NCBI RefSeq assembly: GCF_015706575.1
Contig: NW_024037064.1
Location: 11,261,606 to 11,325,605, forward strand
Direction of reading: 5' to 3'
Length of the DNA stretch: 64,000 nucleotides
DNA from: Patiria miniata
Lineage: Eukaryota; Echinodermata; Asteroidea; Valvatida; Asterinidae
The translations under genes and the position numbers were made by a program. The notes beneath the pieces were generated by a model. That model did not search any database. It saw only the letters and a list, made by a program, of their open reading frames with translations, and was not told the origin of the DNA. Of this stretch, positions 23,801 to 35,560 are shown in pieces (within the stretch, counting starts at the first letter, position 1; every line of letters begins with the position of its first letter).

Positions 23801-26800
23801 TTTTTCATTGTAAATAATGACATCAGTTCTATTTTTGACGGTCGATGATGAGGAACTCATCGAAATGTTGAGGAAGTAATTCTCTGGGCCAAAAACATGA
23901 ATTTTGATCGGTATAAACATGAAGTTTTTCTCATGCATTTTGTTTTCAGATCTCATGATCAAATCGGGCCATACACGTACAAGCGGCGAGGCCCAGATAG
24001 GCCGTTATCGTGTACGTAAAGTTATAGGCAACGTACACGCCCCCTGAGCTCTTTCACTGGAAGAAAAGGCGAAAAGGAATGGGAGGGGGTTATGGCCACG
24101 CCCCCTCCTATACAGGTTTTTCATGTCTGGCGGGCACTTTCCACCACTGAAAATGTCTGGCAGTGGCCATTCATGATACCTGGGACTAGGCCCAACATTT
24201 TCCAGTAGGTTTCATTGGATTAATTAGCTCACCAGCTGATCTAGCTCAATTTTGTGGCCCCTTTCTCATGGCCCTCCTGACCATACCCACCACAGTGTGC
24301 CCGGCAGACGTCCATTTCCTTACATTGGTATGCATGTGGAACATTGCTGCATACATGAAAATTGGTTAACTTTCCAGCTAGGCTGAACCCCCCCCCCCCC
24401 CCCCGGCTCCCGCTCTAAAATGAACGTGGTCTTGCTTTCATGCTTGAAAGTACAAAACTCAGTGCGAAGGTGATGGTTTATTGCAGACTGAGAGCCTCTC
24501 AACAGTGTTTTTGCTGGGCATTTCTTTCCACAACGAAAAGTGTAGGCCTGATGTGTAGGCGGGTCACTATAATTGGCGGCGTTTGCAAATTACTAGCACT
24601 GCACCAAAGTTAATTGTATGTCGATCATAATTTTATGTACGGTTCGGTTGCTAGAAAACATAAACTGCAAAATTATTATGGACCCAGTCAGTCCAATATA
24701 TTTGTTTTGGACTCGACTCGTGACTCGGCTGGGAGTTCAAGTTGGACTCGTGACCTTTTGGACTCGGCTTAATTAGCTCGGACTGGGAATAGTGGCTGAC
24801 TCCATATCGGACTACCTGTCGTATTTGAATCGAGTTTATAAAAAAAAAAAATGTGTTTAAACTTTTAAAACCGTTTCGTTTAATGTTTTTAAAATTGTGT
24901 CGCTTTTTTAGTGATCACATTTAGGTCTTGCCTGGCAATTAGAGACCGATTCGACAGCCACTTTATTCGCAGTGTAGTGCGCGCACGTGTTCCGCCATAA
25001 AAACTTATTTGTAACTTGACTCAGACTTGGCTATTGACAATCTCGACTTCAAAGGATTTGAGCCGGACTCGGACAAAAATCAAGAGTCGACCAGACCTGA
25101 GCCGGCACTGCCCGGCGTCGTGGTCACGGTGATGACGGGACCCATTGAGTAATTAGTAGGGTACCATATTGTGCTCCCAAGTTTTGCTAATAGTGCAGTT
25201 GAGCAGTTAGGACTGGGTCAGCACGCCAGTGGCGAATATTTAATACTGGACTCTGATGCAGATGCATATCGTGCAACTTCAATGCCGACTTTTAGGCGGT
25301 TTAGTATCTCACCCCCCCCCCCCCCGAAGTGAAACAAGTCATGAGGTCTCTCGCTTGACACGAGAGTGTCCCAACTTTTCAGGGGGGGGGGGGTAGTATA
25401 TGTGTTAGTTAAAACACATCTGCCGACACACCATCTACGCTGGAAGGTTGTCTGGAGTTTTTGCAAGCCACCGCAAAATCAAGGGGGAGGAGTTTAAGTT
25501 ATGACCATCTGACTTTTGGGTTGCTGTTCAAAACGGACGATATCTTGGACCAGTGGGTGGCGCTATTCGTGGATGTTTGACAAAAGACCCCAGGCGGACA
25601 GCAATTTGCCGATTGACAGACCATTCGTGCTTATAGGGCAGGTTTTTTTTCCGGACACCGGCCCTCCGCCTCCCCCCCCCCCCCCCCCTCAAGCGAAGCC
25701 CGTGTACAAAATACCAAGTGCTGTGCGCTCACGGTAGACCTAATTACTCCCACCTTTCAGTCTCCACCGGCGCAAAATTGTATCCACCATGCAGATAATT
25801 AGCTGGGAATTAATAAAGTAATGACAGCGCCGAGCACCATATCACTTGGTGGATGGGATTGGAAGGTCTCACTTTACTCCAACTTAGGCTTACCACCACA
25901 AGCTTGGAGTATAACATTGATAGTATGGCCTTGAAGAGAGCAATTCGATGATGGCAGTGTTTCGAGTCCAACTCCTGGCAATTATAATGTCTTGTGTTCC
26001 AACAAGCTAGTTTACCCTCACTTGCCAACGTATACGTTATGGTATTTAAGACGGTGCTGGTCGTGTGAATCGAGAGCCGCACTAGTGAGTTCGAATCCAG
26101 CAACAAGCCAATTAAGTAAGGCAAATAAGCCACGTGACTCCAACTTGCCAATCGCTGACGGGTTTATACAAGAAACAAGACACGGAATAAAGCTCGGAAT
26201 AAGGCAGCTGGTGATGTGATTGGATCATTCAGAGCTAGAGCTGTACTAATTAATATAGCAACTACTGTATAGCTTTGTTCTCTGGGAATCCATGTACTGT
26301 ACGTACAGTCTGTGACCGTCTCTCTTCAAGCACTGAGTATACGTGAATTATGAGTACCGGCATCAGTTGTAAATTAGCTGATATTGACGAGAATTAACTG
26401 CTCGGGGGAGAGCAGAGATTACCATCAACCATGCTCAGGAACCCGGAATTATTCTGTTTAACTCAAGAAAGACTTGACAGTTGAGTTTGAAAAAGATGGT
26501 GTCCTTCCACTGGCGGAGGCGACATGAGCCTCACCCTTTGGTTTAAGGGTTTTAACAGTGTCTGGACATTATAGAGTCTGAGATGAGTCAAATTCGAACA
26601 CGTGTTGTACATTAAGAAAAAATTATTTTGTTTCTCTGTGCTTCAACAGTTCTTTGCTGCTCTGCACTGTGGGCTTCAGATGTGACACTGCTTCGCGAGG
26701 AGGGACGAACTTGAGCACGGATCTCCAAGGAGATGAACTAGATGTTGCAGCTTTTCAAGGACACTTTCCGTGAGTCATTTTTATCGTTTCTTCTTTTAGC

Positions 26801-27297
26801 TGCATGCTAGCACAAAGAAGTACAAAGAGCAACATCTTCCGACGAAGAATTCCACCATACAAGATCCTGAGCGTGTGGCCTCACAGGGATCACTGTTAGG
26901 TAACTCCTTAATGTCATTCAACCGAGATGTGGACAGGCCCTGCCCGACTGACCCGGGCATAGTCTGCCTCAGTGAGAAGACGCTCAGGATAGTGGCCTCG
27001 TGTGAATGTCAGTGGACATGGGCATAGGCATGCTACGTGGAAATGGATGAGTTGCCTGCTGTGCCAATTGGAAAAGCCCACTTTCCACTTAGCATACAGG
27101 GGAAGTGAGCTCACGAGCGCTGCCTTTTCATCCTGAAGCACGGCTCAATAGAGCCTTCCAGGGTCAGGCTGACAGACGACTTCTGTCTTTGTGTGCTATT
27201 ATAGGTGACAACCATTTGACATACTGCAGAAAACTCTTCCATATACCTAATGGTCTCCATGTCCTTTTCAGAGCCGGCGTTGAGGTACTCTAAGGAA
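23801..27297. other. Intergenic, no gene recognised
   Basis: Holds C-runs (24390, 25311, 25671) and G-runs (25381), and a region 24690-25110 rich in GGACTCG/CGAGTCC words that is roughly self-complementary and may be an old DNA-transposon relic. Open frames here are short, start at non-ATG codons or overlap on both strands; none resembles a protein I know. Confidence 0.5.
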
Positions 27298-27640
27298 TAT
27301 GCGAGCAGATTCGGCGATTAATTATGCGTTTTGACCTCCAGATTCTGTCCATTCAGCGGGCGTGCGCCTTGTATCGGGTCTTCCGTATAAACCCGTTGTT
27401 GTAGGCCTATTACACAAAAAAAACTTTCACCCAAATTGACCAATCAACAGCTTAGTCCACATTTCCGATCGAATTATGACGTCGCAATGTCTAATGTCGA
27501 CTCCGATTGGCTGGCGCGCGGAGTCGCACAAAATGTGCATTGCTCAGATATATCAGACGTTGGACACGGAGGCTCCGTACCGTACCTGATCAACGGATAC
27601 TCAGACTAGCGTTGAGGGCGCAATCGTCAGCAAAGTACGC
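27298..27640 (+). repeat. Dispersed repeat with TATA-like core, copy 1
   Basis: Homologous to 46648-46925: AGATTCGGCGATTA, CAAATTGACCAATCAACAGC, TTGCTCAGATATAT and ACTCAGACTAG...GTTGAGGGC blocks in the same order. The GATATAT word plus downstream spacing resembles a Pol II core promoter, as in the promoter end of a retroelement, but the class is not established. Confidence 0.5.
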
Positions 27641-29212
27641 CAGTCTACGCCCGATATCGAATAGCTTTTCCGTCAGTCTTGTATTTTGTCACTTCACTTG
27701 TTTGGAAAGCGTTTCGAAGCATGGCAGAACGGACCGTCACGAGAGCACAACTTAAGCCGGTTTATATCGTTGGTTACGGGAAAGTATTCCCCGTCATGCA
27801 GTATAGTGTCGTCATGGCACTGGTGGACAACATAAACTTGTCCATTTCTATAGGCCTACTGACCGTTTCAAATGCCTCAATGAAGCTATGCAGACTTGGC
27901 GTGCAAAGAATACCAAGTCGACTGTCCCGAGCGAAAGTCACACTGGCTCTCTGGAAGTAGATTTCTGCATGCTCAAGGCGATGGAGCCGCGCGAACACGT
28001 ACAAGCCATATGTTCACAGCAATGGATAGTAGCAAAGGGCGTAGTCCTTTGTGGCTGTTATACGCAACTGGAGATTACCCTTGGGTTTGTATAAATAAGA
28101 GCAATTTTTTTATGAGGAGATTGACTTCAGTTCCTGTCTCCGGGACGACGTGCACCTTTGATCCACAATGATTGGAATGTTCACTTCACACTATTATATG
28201 AATTTCGGCACCGCGAAATTGCGGCGATACGTGAAGCTGCAGTTTCACCCATACATTTATTTTTTTCACGGCAATTCAACGGCGGAGATCTGGTGAAATC
28301 GCCGTGAACATTATCCGATGAGGACACCTTCAGGTCAAACAAAAACACAGTGAAAATGCAATGAGTTCCTCCATGGGGCTGGGCCCAGCTCCTTAATAAT
28401 TTTGCGGTTGAGTTAATCCCCTAAACAGTTCAACAACTCCTAAGTCTAATCCCCTCGTAAACCTGTACCGTTATATATACCTGTCTGTGGTCACGGGTAA
28501 CGGTAGCGGCAAGATACCGGCTGACCACGTTTCGAACATTTCCATCGAGGAATGGACGTCCAGCGGATTATACCGTAGAGCTGGGTCCTTGCTCTGTGAT
28601 TATACAGATGGTATAACGTCAGTATGCATGCTTAATTACCACTGGACAGCTGTTTCATTGCTTCCTTGGTATTTTGACCTGTTACACGTGGATAGATGGA
28701 GTTTTCAGCTCTTATTCTGGAGTTATGACTTCAAAACCAACAAAACGGTGCCCGGCAGGCCTCCAGCAATCTCCCTGAGAATCACAGAGAAACAAGATTA
28801 TATGATTATTCTTGTTTGAAAGGGTTTGTGATTCACGTGGCCTTTAATAACTTGTATTCATTGATTTGGGGTCCCCTGTGGGAACTTCGTTTCGAATGAT
28901 AATCTGCATAGACCTACTTAGTTTTTTTTCTTCTTTCAAGCACCATGCATAGGCCAAGATTTATCACAACAGTATTTGCTTTCCCATTTTTCATATATCG
29001 TTGAACGGTATAGGCCGGGCTACTGCTTTATCCGCTATAACTACATACATCACCCGTTTTTTAGACGTTATCAATCACTGGCAATCAGTGCATGGATTTA
29101 TTTGTACACTATCAAACAAGGATTATAAACGTTTTGTTTGATTTGGTTTTTGCTTTGGTTTCGTTTTCTTATTGTTTTGACGCGTCTCTGAAGTTTGGCT
29201 TTCATTACGGTT
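27641..29212. other. Intergenic, short open frames only
   Basis: An ATG at 27721 (GAAGCATGGCAGAACGG) opens a frame of about 79 codons downstream of the repeat promoter-like region, and 28487-28819 is open for 110 codons from a GTG. Neither has recognisable similarity or a convincing splice context. Confidence 0.35.
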
Positions 29213-29284
29213 GGTTTTTACGAGGCATCCGAATGCATTTGTGCGTCTGGTTTTTACGAGGCATCCGAATGCATTTGTGCGTCC
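29213..29284 (+). repeat. Tandem duplication, 36 bp x 2
   Basis: GGTTTTTACGAGGCATCCGA plus 16 further bases is repeated identically once. Confidence 0.9.
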
Positions 29285-29690
29285 GTATGATTCATAATGA
29301 AACAAAACAAACAGTGTGGCTTTCTTAAATAAATAATCGTTTTTATTATATATAACTTTCGATGAGATGATTATTTTGATAATTGAAAATTAAGACACTT
29401 GATTTCAATATAAGGTATCGTTTACAATTTATAATGATACCCCATCGGACCATTTGAATTTGCCAATTAGCAATGATAATTTTCAAGACAAACAGATCTG
29501 CGATATATGAACAATTCCTCACACTGAGCTAAAGGAGATTACCAGTCAAAAACATAATGTACAGACTGTGCACTGGTAACCACGCAGTCGTTGACGGTTT
29601 TTGCTAAGGGTGTTATGCAAATTGTCTGCTCAGCTGTATCATGCAATTGGTCCCAGGCCTGAGAAGCACCAACGCAACAATATGCCTGGA

Positions 29691-29848
29691 ACGGCAAAAA
29701 AATTGGACACTGCCTTGTGTTTTCAAAAAGTTTACTGAATTGTAATCAAGGTTTTGGAAAACAGATAAACGGCAAAAAAATTGGACACTGCCTTGTGTTT
29801 TCAAAAAGTTTACTGAATTGTAATCAAGGTTTTGGAAAACAGATAAAC
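29691..29848 (+). repeat. Tandem duplication, 78 bp x 2
   Basis: ACGGCAAAAAAATTGGACAC through AAACAGATAA is present twice without visible differences, so the duplication is recent. Confidence 0.92.
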
Positions 29849-30827
29849 GATCGACTATCTCTTCGCTATATCAGTACGCGTTTTGGTTATTATATTATAT
29901 CTCATAGGTTGCTTTCTGTCGAGACAGAATAGAGTACGCCCTGTTAATTCATCTGCACTCTCACAAAACAGAGAGGTCACTTTCCGTATCAATACGCCAC
30001 CTGACTAACAAAAATCGTTTCATTATTTCCATACAAACGAATTATTTATACATGTACACATTAATCTATAATACAAAGTTCATTCATAATTTGTACACAT
30101 TAAAACCAGTAATTAAATATATTTGCGGACACTACATTTCCATTAAAGGATACATTTAAAGGTGGGATGCACCTTGATATATCTGACAGAATGACACAGT
30201 TTTATTAGGAGTATATATACTCATCCGATTGGACAAAATTACTGAAGAGCATTTGAATTGCGGTGGCGTGCAGGGTCCTATACTCGGGATTGCCGCGCCT
30301 ACACTATACAGAAGAGGAAGCTGGCACCGTATAATAATTGCCCGTTAAACATTTTTTTTTACTGGTTCCAAAGTAGCGTCCTTTATACCTCTCTCAATTA
30401 TGACTCACTGATTTACAGACCGACTGCACTTGTGAGCCGGGCAGTATTAACGTATAGGATTACCCCCTAACGCTAACAAACTTAATCCGGCCCGTTGTGT
30501 GGCCCACGTGCTTGTAAAGATATTCCAGTGAATGGATCATGTTCTTTGCAGGTATCTCAGAGGCTTAACAATAAATGTTAAAAGGTTTACTCATCCATGT
30601 GATACAAAATCATTGCCCTCCGACTCCTCTTTTTACGCATAATGTCTAAAGCCAATGTGGATCAATTGAATACATTGTGTGCGCGATGGGACCCGTTTTA
30701 CTAGGCTAACCATGGGTCTCGTTTTCTTGTAGTAAAGGGCAGAAGTCTGGAATTGTTGAATCGAGACAATGTCGCGATTGACATGACGACTTTGCCCAAA
30801 CGGCACAGACAAGACACAATTACTATT

Positions 30828-31130
30828 TACTATGTATTCTAGGATATCCCATAATTCACCACTTTTACCAACAAACATTTAAAAAAGGTTTCATTTCGTA
30901 TAATTATTTCAAACGCGATACTGAAAAATAAACCAAATTTACAAGCGATACAAAAATCATTTTCCTAATTCCGCACAAAAGCATATACAAGGCTATGTAT
31001 TCTAGCAAATCCCGTAAGTTCACTTTTACCACAACAATTTCAAGGACATTGTTTATAATTTCATTTTGTATATTTAAAGCATGATACTAAAAAAAACCAC
31101 CAATTTTAAATTTCAAGTATAAGATAATAC
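30828..31130 (+). repeat. Diverged tandem duplication, about 170 bp period
   Basis: TATGTATTCTAGGATATCCC...CACTTTTACC...TTTCATTTCGTATA is followed by TATGTATTCTAGCAAATCCC...CACTTTTACC...TTTCATTTTGTATA. AT-rich, non-coding. Confidence 0.55.
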
Positions 31131-31336
31131 TGATAAAATATCAAACCCATAGTACATTAATATTATATTGACCACTTTGAGTTTCTGTATCAATGTTCTT
31201 AGAAAAGTGCACACCAATTTCGTCAATGTTAGGAAAATAGACGAAAAACAACATCTAGATAAATTATGTTATATGATGACGAAAAATAGAAAATGTTTCC
31301 CTATCCTGGAGAAAGTAGTCCGGCGGACTATAATAA

Positions 31337-31500
31337 GGGAATAAATGTGTGCTCCGGAGGTTTTTATCACTCGTTTAATACCGCTTAGAGTCTGGGTGCT
31401 GATAATTACCCGAGCCGGAGGCAAGGGTAATTATCAGCACCCAGACTCTAAGCGGTATTAAACAGAGTGATAAATACCGACCGAGCACATATTTATTCCC
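31337..31500. repeat. 164-bp near-perfect palindrome
   Basis: GGGAATAAATGTGTGCTC...TTTAATACCGCTTAGAGTC...GGTGCTGATAATTACCC is followed by its complement after a short GAGCCGGAGGC centre. Confidence 0.88.
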
Positions 31501-31966
31501 ATTCATAAATACCTTATCCGTAAAAAAATATCAAATAATTCGTTCAAAAAATCCCGATTTTGTTCAACAAGTTCACTTCATGCTTTTTGAAACATCCCTC
31601 TAGCAAAATAATGGAGTGTTCAGCTGGCGAGTAAGATGTAAACAACCCTTTTATGGAGATTGACGCGCGCGTAGCACGTTCTGCGCGATGTCACGCAGAA
31701 TGCACCTGCATGGGGCGTTGCGTTTTGAATTTAGAACTATAAAATTCTGACTCGCATGTAGTGTTGCGCATGCCTACGTGAGGATTGTGAACGTTCAACC
31801 AATGAAACGGTAAGAGGAACTGGATTTTTAGGAGTCCACATTTTATTGTGACACTGGAAAAGTGTTTAAGACCAGCTAGCCATGTCTTTATCATCCGTTT
31901 AAGACCGCCCACGTGATGGGTTCTCGACCAATAGGAATAGCTAAACTGTCTGAGGTATTTATGAAT
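31501..31966. mobile_element. MITE with 14-bp perfect inverted ends
   Basis: ATTCATAAATACCT at 31501 and AGGTATTTATGAAT at 31953-31966. The right 75 bp (CCACGTGATGGGTTCTCG, ACCAATAGGAATAG) recurs at 39365-39448. Abuts the palindrome on its left. Confidence 0.65.
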
Positions 31967-32175
31967 ATTAATTAAAAGTTCTTATAACAGCACCTGTTAT
32001 AAAGCAAGCCACACAACCAAAAGCAGAACTGGCCAAACAAATATAGAAAAGATCATTATGCCGGCTACGCCGGTTAAGACTTGAAACACAATTTAAAGAT
32101 TCCAAAACAAGTTATAATTTAAATCAAGAAAAGCAACACATTTTCGTATCTAACTCATTGGGTTCCGTAACACCA

Positions 32176-32385
32176 TGTAGAAATCTCTTTTGGGAAGATG
32201 TGTGGTTCTGAAACGAACCGGTGGTTCTGAAACTCGACGTTTCGAACAGTATGCTCTGTTCGTCTTCAAAATACTCGAAATAATGATGAACAGATCATTC
32301 TGTTCGAAACGTCGAGTTTACTCACAACCCACCAGTTCTTTTCAGAACCACATCTTCCCAAAAGAGAATTCTACATGCTGTTCTC
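32176..32385. repeat. Inverted repeat of two hammerhead-like hairpins
   Basis: The sequence reads similarly on both strands. On the plus strand, TGATGAACAGATCATTCTGT then TCGAAACGTCGAG resembles a hammerhead ribozyme core (TGATGA, helix II, CGAAAC) as found in Penelope-like retroelements, though the invariant C before TGATGA is absent. The minus strand carries a weaker version (GACGAACAG...CTGTTCGAAACGTC). GGTTCTGAAA/TTTCAGAACC hairpins flank both. Confidence 0.5.
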
Positions 32386-32399
32386 GCTAACATTCTCTA

Positions 32400-34380
32400 G
32401 TTCAAAGCTCTATGTCAACAGAAATACTTGCCCTTTAAATCCATGGTCACTTGACCATAATTATCTAAGTCACGCATAACTAATTGTTGTTAAATGCATG
32501 AAAACAATATAACTTTTTTTAATCTATTAAAAGCGCCACACACTCCAATACATGACGAATAAATTAAAGTCACAGAACTGCATTTTCTTGCTGTAACGAA
32601 AATAGTAGGCACGTTATTCAGGCATTGAAGCAGCACTCTTTTATCAAAACATTTGCTGCATGTTACTCAAGGTAAAATAGACTTGCATAAAATAAGGTGC
32701 ATGACGACAAATATAACCAGCAGTACTCAAATGTCCTGGCATTTTTTCTCGATCATGATTTCAACTTTACTATAATTAATCCTAGTGCGGATATGATACA
32801 CGCGTACGGTATAATAACCACTATGGATGTTAACAAGCATTCGCGGTTACTTTTTACAATAACTCCAATGCGGACGCGGCTTAAGTTGCAAAGGGACATT
32901 TCTTATTGGACTTAGAATCACACAATGAACAGGACTAAACGTGCTCTATTGAAGCGCGATCACAATTAATTACTGCTGATGAAACAACTTTATTTACACA
33001 ATTACTTGTGAATTTTTACTATTGAAAATTCTGAACAAGACTAGAAGCATTGAGACACTGGCATTGGCAACGTAAATAGTAACAGCGCCAAAATGCAGAG
33101 AACACTTTCTTCCCAATAAACCCTTAACATTCAGTAACAATGAATGAACAATAGGCGTATGTTTCCTGTGGAACACAAGATCGAACCTCAATGGGGATGC
33201 AATATGCAAATGATCTCTTATAACTTCATCCATATGAGGAACAAGCTAGTGCGAGCAAGCATAGGGGGCCTACAGCATCAAGATTTACATCCTCTCCATC
33301 TGTGTATTCTCCCTATAAACCCTAACAGTCCTGAATTCTCAAATGTTCATATTTTTCACGAACCCCCCCCCCCCCGGAGTTGGAATTAATTTCATTGTTG
33401 AAATGACTATTGCACCAATAATTATCAAAATGCCAACACAATGTAATTGCACAGTATAACAAACGTCTTAACTACTCAAGGCTAATGGCTTTGCTTTGTT
33501 CTGCTAAGCCACATTATTGCACCCCATTTGGGAGAGACCTGTGCTATTTTGTTGAAGGCAGATTCTTTCTCAAAGGCAACCACAGTAGGATTTTGACTTC
33601 CTAATTAGCCTACGAAAAGTCATATCACTTAGGAACTGTAGATCTTGTGGTAAGTTTTTTAATGATGAAAAAGGCAAGTGCAATACGATACAACAGCAGC
33701 CATTTTTATTTAACATGTATTTCTAATTATAAGGTCTAATTAACAGACTTTTTTAATTACATGCATTTATTTCATAAAAAAATCTTTAAAATTATTTCAG
33801 AATTTGTAAAGAGACTCTGAAAATAAAAGCTATTCTATATTTTCATTTTTTTTTTAATAAAAATACATATTCAGCAGGCAATATAATTTGTAAAATATTG
33901 AAGCCAATAAAAAAAAATCATGAATGCTCATATACATTGGTAGTGCATTCCACAAATCGTAAAATATGCATTATAAAGCATACATACACAATGACAAGTA
34001 AATATAAACTTTCATTAACAGATGCACAATTCAGCACATGATCAGGTCTGGTTTGCAAAAGTTAGTGAACATTGAAAGACTTAACAAAATGCATTTGAGT
34101 GGAATAAAAAAAAATGTTCAAAAAAGGAAAATCATGTATATCATAAATACATTTAATTACTGCACATTTTGATTACTATTAGGGAAATGTGATATAAAAA
34201 ATCACACAGAATACTCGGTATAGTACACATTGTTAAAGTCAGACAGATAGTTTTGGTTTGAACGCAGTCATGTGATCAACTAACAATCATATGGCCCAAT
34301 CGTTTGGGGTTTTCATGAAGTATATCAAATTATGGATTATAACAGGAGTACTGGGGTGTTGGAGTGTTCTAGATGGATAG
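32400..34380. other. Intergenic AT-rich stretch
   Basis: No gene or clear element seen; a C-run at 33363-33375 and poly-A/T tracts only. Confidence 0.5.
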
Positions 34381-34391
34381 GGTTACACCTT

Positions 34392-34507
34392 TATGTTCCG
34401 ACACCCCTATGTTCCGACTGCACATATTCCTATTCCTAACCCTAACCCTAACCCTAACCGGGAGTAACACAATCTAGGTTGTCGGAACATAGGGGTGTCG
34501 GAACATA
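34392..34507. repeat. Interstitial telomere-type array inside an inverted repeat
   Basis: Four CCCTAA units (34434-34459) sit between inverted arms TATGTTCCGACACCCCTATG (34392-34418) and CATAGGGGTGTCGGAACATA (34481-34507). Each arm itself contains TATGTTCCGAC twice. Confidence 0.8.
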
Positions 34508-34572
34508 GAGCAGTCACCATGGATAGTACCTTTGGCAATGGGCAGCCGACCCATGTTTATGGAGGCACTAAC

Positions 34573-34897
34573 CTCTGGTTCCAACCGTTCTTTCAAGCTC
34601 ATATATGGCTCCACGGAACTGCTTGTGTACGGCCACAACCTGGTATCCTGACATCAGCTGGTCAGCTAAACTACATGAGTGAACCTGTACGGTGGACTCC
34701 TGCAGTTGACGGACCTCTCCCCTCTTCATCGGCGGATTAGGCGGGCTCAGTCGATAAAACACCCGGTTATGATGGCGTGGCAGAGTGGATGGTGGGGTAG
34801 GGACAAGACAATAACGTAGTCCACATGTCAACTCAGCAAGAGTACAGAATTGAACATTTTCAGGACAATGTAAATCACCATCCAATAAATCATCCAT
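34573..34897 (-). CDS. Exon-like ORF, unrecognised and doubtful
   Basis: An open minus-strand frame of about 108 codons with non-repetitive composition (e.g. HHNRVFYRLSPPNPP, LADQLMSGYQVVAVHK, AIYELERTV) that ends at a GTTAGT donor-like site (34567-34572). A stop lies just upstream of its first ATG. It is 0.3 kb downstream of the ABCG stop codon. Could be an exon of an unrelated gene or a gene fragment; I do not recognise the family and no partner exon was found. Confidence 0.25.
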
Positions 34898-35179
34898 AAA
34901 ACATCCATAAAAATCCTTTATAATGCATGTTTTTCAACATCCGCAATGTTGAAATTGAAAAAATTAATGTGCAGTACACATAGACCTGCCCCTTGCATCT
35001 GACATCAGCACATTTTGTTCCTGTGTGTAAGGCATGAACAGATACTACATGCATGTAAGCTCATTTATTTTTAACAGAAACAACCATCAGCAGTGGCCCC
35101 AAGTTCAGAAGGTTTCTGTAAATATGTACATGTGTAACACAATATACTCCCAAAATACTGTGACAGTAGTTAAAAGTAC

Positions 35180-35185
35180 TTTATT
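35180..35185 (-). terminator. Candidate polyadenylation signal of the ABCG gene
   Basis: AATAAA on the minus strand 22 bp past the stop codon. A second AATAAA at 35064-35069 would give a longer, more typical 3' UTR; which is used cannot be told from sequence. Confidence 0.35.
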
Positions 35186-35206
35186 AGTCATCTTAACAAT
35201 TCCTTA

Positions 35207-35560
35207 TCAACCTAGATGTTGTCTAACCTTGAATTTCAACACTACAAAACAGAATATTCTCAGTACAAGAAAATAGCCAAACATGATCAAGAAATCCCAG
35301 TAGACTTTGGAATCCTTGCCGAGGTCTAACGCTTCCAGGACCTCCTGGCTGGTGTGGAACATGCAGGTGGTGTTTACTGGGCAGCCCAGCTCGCCACGGT
35401 CCATACCGTAGATGGTCAGCATCATCCCCTCAAAGCTGTAGCGGACGTAGGAGCTGTAAGAGATCCACTGGAGGTAGGAGGGGATGGTGTCAAAGGTGAC
35501 AAAGTACCCTGAGAAGAGCAGGATGGGGATGCTGGAGATGGGTCCAGCGAAGACTGCAAC
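35207..35560 (-). CDS. ABCG4: ABCG exon 13 (last; TM5, extracellular loop, TM6)
   Basis: Acceptor CTTTTAG right of 35560; stop TGA at 35207-35209. 117 codons plus stop. [20 protein letters not shown] is TM5; [21 protein letters not shown] is the highly conserved re-entry segment; the loop carries CPVNTTC (two Cys and an N-glycosylation site); TM6 is [21 protein letters not shown]-like. Confidence 0.95.
   Translation of the reverse strand, partial: VAVFAGPISSIPILLFSGYFVTFDTIPSYLQWISYSSYVRYSFEGMMLTIYGMDRGELGCPVNTTCMFHTSQEVLEALDLGKDSKVYWDFLIMFGYFLVLRIFCFVVLKFKVRQHLG

Noticed and set aside
28487-28819. 110-codon plus-strand frame
   Set aside because: Begins with GTG, has no recognisable motif and no splice context; likely chance in a stop-poor stretch.
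34434-34459. True chromosome end
   Set aside because: Only four CCCTAA units within unique sequence and enclosed by an inverted repeat.
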